A stretch of DNA of 64,000 nucleotides, taken from Chitinophagales bacterium. Its GTDB lineage: Bacteria > Bacteroidota > Bacteroidia > Chitinophagales > JADIYW01. Of the stretch, positions 17,754 to 24,302 are shown in pieces; within the stretch, counting starts at the first letter, position 1; each line of letters starts with the position of its first letter. Location of the stretch: NCBI GenBank assembly GCA_023957235.1, contig JAMLHI010000008.1, forward strand, positions 57,589 through 121,588. Direction: 5' to 3'. The translations under genes were made by a program, and so were the position numbers. The notes beneath the pieces are model-generated. The model made no database searches and was not told where the DNA came from. It saw only the letters and a list, made by a program, of their open reading frames with translations.

Positions 17754-17942
17754 TTTTTCAGTTGAAAATTTTCTTTCACAACTGCTCTTTTAACTTTAGT
17801 TTTCCATTGCTTTAACATAAGCAAATTCAATGTTAACACATTGTAACTTTTCACAATATCATAACGGAACATTTACTTTTATAAAATTATAAATTGATAC
17901 TTTGATAATCGTAACAAAGGCGAGAAGATAAAGCATTTGACC

Positions 17943-17950
17943 TAAATTTG
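17943..17950 (+). promoter_or_regulatory. -7 promoter box TAAATTTG for the coiled-coil gene
   Basis: Exact TAnnTTTG match, 22 bp before the ATG at 17973, which predicts a leader of about 15-17 nt. The leader is A-rich with no Shine-Dalgarno sequence, usual for Bacteroidota. No correctly spaced -33 TTTG is seen. Confidence 0.5.
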
Positions 17951-17972
17951 CATTAAGAAAAATCAGAAAATT

Positions 17973-18356
17973 ATGAAACTACAAGACACCATCAATTCAA
18001 TTGTAGAAGATGTAAAACAAAATGTTGAAGTCGCTAAAGAACAATTGACAGCTACAATTAGCGAAGTAAAAGTTGCAGCTCAAGAAGAAGCAGAAGCTCA
18101 AAAAAATGCTTTCAACTCTTACAAAGAAAGATTTAATTCATTGAAAGCTAAAGGCTTCAACAAAAATGAAATCTTAGAAGATGTAAAAGGCGAAATTTCA
18201 TTCTTTGGAAATGAATTGAGTTCAGTATTGAATAGAAATGTAGATCGTTTCAAATCAATCGTTGCTCCTAAAATAGAAAATTTGAAAAATGCTTCCAAAA
18301 AAGCAACTCAAACTGTTGAAGAAGTAGTAGAAAGCAAAGTAGAAACTGCTGAATAA
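17973..18356 (+). CDS. Small charged coiled-coil protein, 127 aa
   Basis: No family recognised. The protein is almost entirely predicted amphipathic helix rich in Glu, Lys, Ala and Val, with a central FNSLKAKGFNKNEILEDVKG segment and a tail of EEVVESKVE repeats. There is no signal peptide, no Cys and no membrane helix, so it is probably cytosolic. The composition recalls apolipoprotein-like or stress-induced helical proteins. It has an exact -7 box upstream and a strong terminator 41 bp downstream, so it is a well-defined single-gene transcript, possibly highly expressed. Confidence 0.75.
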   Translation: MKLQDTINSIVEDVKQNVEVAKEQLTATISEVKVAAQEEAEAQKNAFNSYKERFNSLKAKGFNKNEILEDVKGEISFFGNELSSVLNRNVDRFKSIVAPKIENLKNASKKATQTVEEVVESKVETAE

Positions 18357-18396
18357 TCAGTAGTTTTTTTCATATAGTGTTAGTTATTGGTTTTTG

Positions 18397-18427
18397 AAAA
18401 GGGAAGCGGTGGCTTCCCTTTTTGTTT
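18397..18427 (+). terminator. Strong rho-independent terminator after the coiled-coil gene
   Basis: Perfect 11-bp stem, AAAAGGGAAGC (18397-18407) with GCTTCCCTTTT (18412-18422), a GGTG loop, and a T-rich tail to 18427. It rules out translation of ung from upstream of this point. Confidence 0.93.
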
Positions 18428-18515
18428 TAGAAAAAACAATTGGAGTGAAAATATTTTTAATATTCCCTATAGAAATATTTTGTTCCAAATCACAGCAACA
18501 ATGTATCTTTATCTC

Positions 18516-19199
18516 ATGAATAGTCAAGAAATAAATCCTGATATAGAAGCTTCATGGAAATCTATACTTTGGAATGAATTTCAAACAGACAGTTTTAGGC
18601 AACTGAAATCTTTTTTAAAAGAGGAGAAATTAGCTGGTAAAACCATCTACCCTCCCGCTCCTTTCATCTTCAACGCCTTCAATTCTACCCCATTTGATCA
18701 ACTGAAAGTCGTTATTTTGGGCCAAGATCCTTATCATGGAGAAGGTCAAGCTCATGGGCTATCCTTTTCTGTACCTAGAGGTATTAAATCTCCTCCATCT
18801 CTTGTTAATATCTTCAAAGAATTGCAAAGAGAATATCAACTGCCAATTCCTGTTTATGGAGATATATCTAAGTGGGCTAAACAAGGTGTTTTACTCCTCA
18901 ATGCAATTTTAACTGTAGAAGCAAAAACTCCTGCATCTCATCAAAAAAAAGGCTGGGAAGAATTTACTAATGCTGTCATTCAACATATTTCAGATAAAAA
19001 ATCTGGTATTGTATTTATTTTGTGGGGAAGATATGCACAAGATAAAGAAATATTAATCGACACTTCAAAGCATTTTATATTAAAATCAGCACACCCTTCA
19101 CCGTTTTCAGCAACAAAATTTTTCGGGTGTAATCATTTTATTCAAACCAATGAAATTTTAAAACAACAAGGTTTATCACCTATAGACTGGTCAATATAA
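18516..19199 (+). CDS. ung: Uracil-DNA glycosylase
   Basis: 227 aa from ATG at 18516 (ATG at 18501 would add 5 residues). The frame is open back to 18387 but would run through the terminator hairpin, so that start is rejected. Family 1 UDG motifs: GQDPYHGEGQAHGLSFS (water-activating Asp, uracil-binding Tyr/His), LLLNAILTVEAKTPASH, FILWGRYAQ and the DNA-minor-groove loop HPSPFSATKFFGC with the catalytic His. It removes uracil from DNA as the first step of base excision repair. DUF423 and M32 peptidase genes follow closely on the same strand (12 bp, then a 1-base overlap). Confidence 0.97.
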   Translation: MNSQEINPDIEASWKSILWNEFQTDSFRQLKSFLKEEKLAGKTIYPPAPFIFNAFNSTPFDQLKVVILGQDPYHGEGQAHGLSFSVPRGIKSPPSLVNIFKELQREYQLPIPVYGDISKWAKQGVLLLNAILTVEAKTPASHQKKGWEEFTNAVIQHISDKKSGIVFILWGRYAQDKEILIDTSKHFILKSAHPSPFSATKFFGCNHFIQTNEILKQQGLSPIDWSI

Positions 19200-19211
19200 T
19201 TTTTAAACATT

Positions 19212-19607
19212 ATGGCAAAAAAAACTCTCACGACAGCAGCAATATTTGGGGCATTGTCTGTTATACTTGGCGCATTTGCAGCACATGGACTCAAAAACTT
19301 CTTAAACTCATATAGTATAGAAATATTTCAAAAAGGAGTCGAATATCAGAGTCATCATGCTTTAGCATTACTAACAATTGGCTTGATTGCCATCAAATAT
19401 CCTGGAAAAATGATTGGATATTCAGCTAGTTTTATGACAGTAGGAATACTATTATTCTCCGGCTCACTATATCTACTAGCTACACATACTTTACTAGGTA
19501 TCACTCCATGGATAAAATTATTAGGACCTATCACACCTATAGGTGGATTATTTCTAATCACTTCATGGATATTATTGGCTATTCATATCATTAAAAGCGT
19601 AAAATAA
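19212..19607 (+). CDS. DUF423 small membrane protein
   Basis: 131 aa, four predicted membrane helices. The N-terminal segment FGALSVILGAFAAHGLKNFL and the following EIFQKGVEYQSHHALALL are the signature of DUF423 (YwdK/YgdD family), inner-membrane proteins of unknown function. The length is typical. It starts 12 bp after ung and its stop overlaps the next start by one base (TAATG), so ung, this gene and the carboxypeptidase are likely co-transcribed. Confidence 0.9.
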   Translation: MAKKTLTTAAIFGALSVILGAFAAHGLKNFLNSYSIEIFQKGVEYQSHHALALLTIGLIAIKYPGKMIGYSASFMTVGILLFSGSLYLLATHTLLGITPWIKLLGPITPIGGLFLITSWILLAIHIIKSVK

Positions 19608-21094
19608 TGAGTTATCAAAAATACATAGAACATTGCCAAAAAATAGCTGATATTCATTATTCAATTGCACTGCTTCAATGGGACCAAGAGGTCAATATGC
19701 CAGAAAAAGGAGCAGAAGCACGCAGCCGACAAATTTCTACACTGAGCGTCATAGCCCACGAATGGAGTACAGACAAAAACTTTGGTCGATTATTAGAAGA
19801 ACTTTCAAAAGATTCCAGTCTCACTTGGGAACAAAAGAGAAATATTGAATTGTCATTTAAAGATTATCAAAAACAATTAAAATACAATTCAGAATTTGTC
19901 AAAAAGCTCAGTTCCGCCATTTCAAAAGCATTTAATGCATGGCAAGCAGCTAGAAAAGCGAACAACTTTGAAATTTTCGCTCCAGCTCTAGAAGAAATAG
20001 TCGCACTTAAAAGAGAAGAAACAAAACTATTAGGTTACAAAGACCATCCTTATAATGCACTGATGGATGAATATGAACCTGGCGCAACAGTAGAAATGAT
20101 TGACTCACTTTTTAATGGTGTAAAATTTTCATTGTCAGAACTTTTAGAAAAAATAAGTCAGAAAGATACACCTGACAATAAGTTTGCTGGAAAAAAGTAT
20201 GAAGCAACTCAACAATGGAAAATTACAGAAGAGTTTTTACAAAACATGGGATATGATTTTAGTGCTGGTAGGCAAGATTATGCACCACACCCTTTCTGTA
20301 CTAACTTCAATGCTCAGGATGTCAGAGTAACTACAAGATCCAATGAAGATGACCTTTTTGATATGTTATCTAGTAGTATTCACGAAGGAGGACATGCATT
20401 ATATGAACAAGGATTGCTAATGGCTAACTATGGTTTGCCAGCAGGATCATATATTTCTTTAGGCATTCATGAATCTCAATCAAGGCTATGGGAGAATAAT
20501 GTTGGACGAAGCGAGGCTTTCTGGAAGAGCAGTTTTAAAATTATCAATAAGCATTTTCCTCAACAATGTGCTGGATTATCTGAACATGATGCTTTTATAG
20601 CCAATAATATCATTCAATCTTCATTGATTAGAGTTCAAGCTGATGAACTGACTTATCATTTTCATATCATGATACGTTATGAATTAGAGAAAAGATTAAT
20701 TGAAGGAAGTTTGGAGGTAAAAGATCTTAGAATAGCTTGGAATGAAATGTATAAAAAATATTTAGGATTGGACGTCAAGTCAGATAATGAAGGAGTTTTG
20801 CAAGACATTCATTGGGCACATGGGAGTATGGGATATTTTGCAACATACTCACTAGGAAGCTTTTATGCAGCACAGTTCTATCATCAAGCACAAAAAGAAA
20901 TGCCTGATTTGGAAGATAAAATTAAAAATGGTCATCTTTTAGTACTTAAAAACTGGCTTAACCAAAAAATACATCAATATGGAAGGTTATATTCTGCTGA
21001 AGAAATCTGTCAAAAAGTTACAGGAGAAAAACTCAATTTTGAATATTTTCATCAATATTTAGAAAATAAACTCAAAACAATCTACAATTGGTAG
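19607..21094 (+). CDS. Metallocarboxypeptidase, family M32 (Taq type)
   Basis: 495 aa, the usual M32 length. The zinc motif HEGGH spans residues 259-263, with the third ligand Glu expected in GIHESQSRLWENNVG, a family signature, and later IRVQADELTYHFHIMIRYELE. The N-terminal ALLQWDQEVNMPEKGAEARS is also diagnostic. It is a cytosolic carboxypeptidase of broad specificity, excluding C-terminal Pro. Translational coupling with the DUF423 gene looks accidental to function. Confidence 0.95.
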   Translation: MSYQKYIEHCQKIADIHYSIALLQWDQEVNMPEKGAEARSRQISTLSVIAHEWSTDKNFGRLLEELSKDSSLTWEQKRNIELSFKDYQKQLKYNSEFVKKLSSAISKAFNAWQAARKANNFEIFAPALEEIVALKREETKLLGYKDHPYNALMDEYEPGATVEMIDSLFNGVKFSLSELLEKISQKDTPDNKFAGKKYEATQQWKITEEFLQNMGYDFSAGRQDYAPHPFCTNFNAQDVRVTTRSNEDDLFDMLSSSIHEGGHALYEQGLLMANYGLPAGSYISLGIHESQSRLWENNVGRSEAFWKSSFKIINKHFPQQCAGLSEHDAFIANNIIQSSLIRVQADELTYHFHIMIRYELEKRLIEGSLEVKDLRIAWNEMYKKYLGLDVKSDNEGVLQDIHWAHGSMGYFATYSLGSFYAAQFYHQAQKEMPDLEDKIKNGHLLVLKNWLNQKIHQYGRLYSAEEICQKVTGEKLNFEYFHQYLENKLKTIYNW

Positions 21095-21124
21095 TCATTA
21101 AGCAATTTACTATAATATTCATTT

Positions 21125-22990
21125 ATGAGTCATTCCTACCATTCTTTAGATGATGTCCACGAATCAATAGATCCACAAAAAAAGAAATCAAAGTGGGGAA
21201 AAATTCTTTCGTTTTTTGGACCTGCATATCTCATCAGTGTAGGATATATGGATCCAGGCAATTGGGCTACCGACCTTGCTGGAGGAAGCCAATTTGGGTA
21301 TAAATTATTATGGGTACTTGTCGTCAGCAATCTGATTGCTTTATTTCTTCAGAGTCTATGTGCTAGACTAGGAATTGTGAGGGGAAAAGATTTAGCACAA
21401 TGCAATAGAGAGCTTTATCCCAAAGGCCTAAATTTTGTATTATATTTATTTGCAGAAATTGCCATTGCAGCATGTGATTTAGCTGAAATATTAGGGATGG
21501 CTATCGGCTTGCAATTATTATTTGGCATTGACTTACTCTGGGGTGTGTTGATTAGTTTTGCCGACACATTGTTATTAATGCTTCTCCAAAGATATGGGAT
21601 GAGGAAAATGGAACTTTTCATCATCGGGTTAATTTTCATTATTGGCATGTGCTTTTTGATAGAAATGTTTATAGCCAAACCCGACTTAGCTGAAGTAGCA
21701 TCAGGCTTTATCCCCAGCATTCCCAATCATACTGCTCTATATATTGCTATAGGTATCATCGGTGCAACTGTTATGCCTCATAACCTTTATCTACATTCAG
21801 CACTAGTACAAACCAGAAAGATTAAAAAGGATAGTCTTTCTATCAAAAAATCTATAAAATATAATTTTTGGGATACTGCTATTGCGCTTAATCTTGCTTT
21901 TTTTGTCAATGCCGCTATATTAATATTGGCAGCAACTGTATTTCACAAAAACAATATGCATGGCATAGCAGAGCTAGAAGATGCGCATAAATTGTTGGAA
22001 CCATTGCTCGGAAGCGATTTGGCACCAAAACTTTTTGCAATAGCATTAATAGCAGCAGGACAAAGCTCAACAATCACAGGTACACTTGCGGGACAAATCG
22101 TCATGGAAGGATATTTACAACTTAGAATAAATCCCATTTTTAGGAGAATGATTACCCGTTTGGTAGCAATAGTTCCTGCTCTTATTGTCATCATCATTAC
22201 CCACGACAAAGGTGTAGGCCAACTATTGATATTCAGTCAGGTATTATTGAGTATGCAACTAGGATTTGCCATAATTCCACTAATTCATTTTGTAAGCGAT
22301 AAGCAGAAGATGGGAGAATTTGTTATAGGAAAAAAATCTATTTTCACCGCATGGCTGATTGCTGGACTGATAGTCATTCTCAATTTAAAATTAGTTTTTG
22401 ATGAAGCACTTATTTGGTTGAATATAGGAAGCAGTATTTGGAAGTTCTTAGCCTTTGCAACTGCAGGAGTAGCTATTGCTGTGCTTTTATTTCTCACTAT
22501 TTTTTATCCCTATATTAAAAAAAGCAAAGCCAACCTTCAATTTCACAATCCAATACAATCATTAGAATTAAAACAGAGCTCTCAATTTAATAGGATTGCT
22601 TTGGCTGTTGACTTTTCACAAACCGACCAAATCGTTTTACAATATGGTTTACAATTAGCACACCAAGACTCGGTATTTATCTTGATACATATTACAGAAA
22701 GTGCTTCTCCTCAACTGCTAGGTAAAGATGCTGAAGATTATGAAATCCGCCATGATAGAGAAATCATGATAAAATATGTGAATTTAATACAAGAAAAAGG
22801 TTACAATGCTGAATATGCATTAGGTTATAAAGATAGAAATAAGGAAATTGCTAGGATTTGTGATAAAAAACAAGCTGATTTACTGATTATGGGTAGCCAT
22901 GGTCATAAAGTATTTAAGGATATCCTATTTGGAGAAACTGTCAATAATGTGCGTCACTTAGTCAAAATTCCAGTATTCATAGCTCAGTAA
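21125..22990 (+). CDS. Nramp divalent metal transporter with C-terminal UspA domain
   Basis: 621 aa. Residues about 30-460 are an 11-helix Nramp transporter: the metal-binding D43-P44-G45-N46 of TM1 and M217-P218-H219-N220 of TM6 are intact, so Mn2+ or Fe2+ uptake by proton symport is expected. After a linker, residues about 488-621 form a universal stress protein domain with the nucleotide-binding motif GSHGHKVFKDILFGETVNNV. A cytosolic UspA domain could sense ATP or stress and gate transport. Typical MntH lacks this domain. No DtxR or Fur box was recognised upstream. Confidence 0.93.
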   Translation: MSHSYHSLDDVHESIDPQKKKSKWGKILSFFGPAYLISVGYMDPGNWATDLAGGSQFGYKLLWVLVVSNLIALFLQSLCARLGIVRGKDLAQCNRELYPKGLNFVLYLFAEIAIAACDLAEILGMAIGLQLLFGIDLLWGVLISFADTLLLMLLQRYGMRKMELFIIGLIFIIGMCFLIEMFIAKPDLAEVASGFIPSIPNHTALYIAIGIIGATVMPHNLYLHSALVQTRKIKKDSLSIKKSIKYNFWDTAIALNLAFFVNAAILILAATVFHKNNMHGIAELEDAHKLLEPLLGSDLAPKLFAIALIAAGQSSTITGTLAGQIVMEGYLQLRINPIFRRMITRLVAIVPALIVIIITHDKGVGQLLIFSQVLLSMQLGFAIIPLIHFVSDKQKMGEFVIGKKSIFTAWLIAGLIVILNLKLVFDEALIWLNIGSSIWKFLAFATAGVAIAVLLFLTIFYPYIKKSKANLQFHNPIQSLELKQSSQFNRIALAVDFSQTDQIVLQYGLQLAHQDSVFILIHITESASPQLLGKDAEDYEIRHDREIMIKYVNLIQEKGYNAEYALGYKDRNKEIARICDKKQADLLIMGSHGHKVFKDILFGETVNNVRHLVKIPVFIAQ

Positions 22991-23081
22991 TATTAAGGAA
23001 ATAGCTGTTATGTTTTTTAACCTTTCATATTGGTTTATTAGTCATCATTGTAGTGTCGGGATTTGTGAAAGCACATTCAAT

Positions 23082-23111
23082 ATTCAATCACTGCGACAAA
23101 AGGAAGCACAT
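23082..23111 (+). repeat. Left copy of 30-bp flanking direct repeat
   Basis: ATTCAATCACTGCGACAAAA and the next ten bases recur at 23941-23970 with 29 of 30 bases identical. The two copies bracket all the 85-bp arrays, suggesting one composite element or a duplication boundary. Confidence 0.75.
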
Positions 23112-23125
23112 CTCAGCTACCAAAA

Positions 23126-23440
23126 TGTCATGCTGTAAGCATCTAAAAGTGATACAGTCTAGAAAGAGATTCTTTCAGAATGACAGAGAGGGAACACAAT
23201 TTTACTCAGATGTCATGCTGTAAGCATCTATAAGAATACTGATTAACTATGAGACCCTTACAGGGAGACAGAGAGGGAACACAATTTTACATAGATGTCA
23301 TGCTGTAAGCATCTATAAGAATACAGTCTAGGAATGAGATTCTTTCAGAATGACAGAGAGGGAACACAATTGTACTCAGATGTCATGCTGTAAGCATCTA
23401 TAAGAATACAGTCTAGGAATGAGATTCTTTCAGAATGACA
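23126..23440 (+). repeat. Tandem array A: four units, 85-bp period
   Basis: Units start at 23126, 23211, 23296 and 23381, exactly 85 bp apart; the last stops at 23440 after its 60-bp core. Each core starts TGTCATGCTG and ends CAGAATGACA, imperfect inverted ends (9 of 10 pairs), with AAGCATCT near the start facing AGATTCTTT near the end, so the core can fold into a long hairpin like REP-type intergenic repeats. The 25-bp linker (GAGAGGGAACACAATT and following) is also conserved. The second unit has a diverged right half. Confidence 0.9.
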
Positions 23441-23513
23441 GCAACCCAATCGCTACGTTATATCACTTTGTCGCATATTATACTATAAACAACTATTGAT
23501 AGCATCTTTTCTT

Positions 23514-23540
23514 CATACTTTTCTTTAGTAGAAAAGTATG
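23514..23540. repeat. Perfect 11-bp hairpin in the centre of the repeat region
   Basis: CATACTTTTCT (23514-23524) and AGAAAAGTATG (23530-23540) are exact inverted arms with a 5-base loop. It is followed by CAAAAGAATCGCGCCG, resembling the dispersed intergenic repeats with paired CTTTTC/GAAAAG arms common in Bacteroidota genomes. Confidence 0.7.
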
Positions 23541-23592
23541 CAAAAGAATCGCGCCGTGATATCTCATCTGCCTCACTATTGACTCGAAAGCT

Positions 23593-23634
23593 ATTTCTTC
23601 AAAACTCACCTGCGGTTCAGACAGTTGAAGAAAT
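23593..23634. repeat. Second central hairpin, 10-bp arms
   Basis: ATTTCTTCAA (23593-23602) and TTGAAGAAAT (23625-23634) are exact inverted arms around a 22-base GC-richer loop. Together with the hairpin at 23514 it gives the inter-array segment a structured, possibly mobile or transcribed character. Confidence 0.65.
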
Positions 23635-23748
23635 CACGCTTCCTTCGTCAAGTGTGGCGACGATTCGATATCTTATGGCGCAGGCGCAAGCAATGTAATA
23701 GGGTAATATTCAATCACACTTTCTTCGTGCAATGTAGCAGTGGTAGGA

Positions 23749-23941
23749 TGTCATGCTGTAAGCATCTATAAGAATACAGTCAAGGAATGAGATTCTTTCA
23801 GAATGACAGAGAGGGAACACAATTTTACATAGATGTCATGCTGTAAGCATCTATAAGAATACAGTTTAGGAATGAGATTCTTTCAGAATGACAGAGAGGG
23901 AACACAATTGTACACGGATGTCATGCTGTAAGTATCTATAA
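23749..23941 (+). repeat. Tandem array B: three units, 85-bp period
   Basis: Units begin at 23749, 23834 and 23919, again exactly 85 bp apart and nearly identical to array A; the third is cut off after about 22 bp where the right 30-bp direct repeat begins. Linkers match those of array A. Confidence 0.9.
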
Positions 23942-23970
23942 TTCGATCACTGCGACAAAAGGAAGCACAT
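23941..23970 (+). repeat. Right copy of 30-bp flanking direct repeat
   Basis: Matches 23082-23111 at 29 of 30 positions (A to G at the fifth base). It directly abuts the truncated last unit of array B. Confidence 0.75.
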
Positions 23971-24165
23971 AAGCTTAGTGTGAATACAGGATATCATAAG
24001 CCCTTTCCTTATTTTATTAGTAGTCCTTTCTTTGTTTCTTTTCTACCTTTCATTTTAATCTATTGATTATCTCTATTTGGCAGCAATAGTAGGTCACTGA
24101 AATTGAGAGTACAAACCGACGAATACCTATTTAGTTAGGGCAGAATAAATTAACTTCTCTTAAGC

Positions 24166-24199
24166 AAGAAGCCTTTTCTATGAGAGGCTTCTTCTTTTT
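24166..24199 (+). terminator. Orphan plus-strand terminator; possible small-RNA end
   Basis: AAGAAGCCT (24166-24174) pairs exactly with AGGCTTCTT (24185-24193), followed by a T-run to 24199. No plus-strand gene ends within 1.1 kb upstream (the nearest ends at 22990), so it may end a small RNA starting within 23970-24165. Only the plus strand has the U-tract. Confidence 0.7.
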
Positions 24200-24245
24200 A
24201 TACTAAAAGACACTAAGTCTTGACACCAAAAAGCTAACCAATACG

Positions 24246-24282
24246 CATAAAAAAACTCCTGAACATAAATGAACAGGAGTTT
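24246..24282 (-). terminator. Terminator of the minus-strand T9SS protein gene
   Basis: AAACTCCTG (24253-24261) and CAGGAGTTT (24274-24282) are exact inverted arms. On the minus strand the hairpin runs into seven U, 21 bp past the stop codon of the gene ending at 24303. Confidence 0.88.
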
Positions 24283-24302
24283 ATCTTGTATAATCGGAAA
24301 GT

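Larger units (their letters stand above)
22991..24302. other. 1.3-kb gene-free region with repeat arrays
   Basis: No credible coding frame is present. The region holds two arrays of an 85-bp tandem unit (23126-23440 and 23749-23941), a central segment with two perfect hairpins, a 30-bp direct repeat at both outer ends (23082-23111, 23941-23970), and two terminator hairpins near the right end. The central part is visibly richer in GC than the flanking genes. This is the only repeat-rich stretch in the window. Confidence 0.85.

Noticed and set aside
18387..18515. Upstream extension of ung to 18387
   Set aside because: It would translate through a perfect terminator hairpin and adds residues unlike the family.
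23126..23941. CRISPR array
   Set aside because: Period is regular, but the 25-bp linkers between cores are nearly identical, cores are 60 bp, and no cas gene is present.
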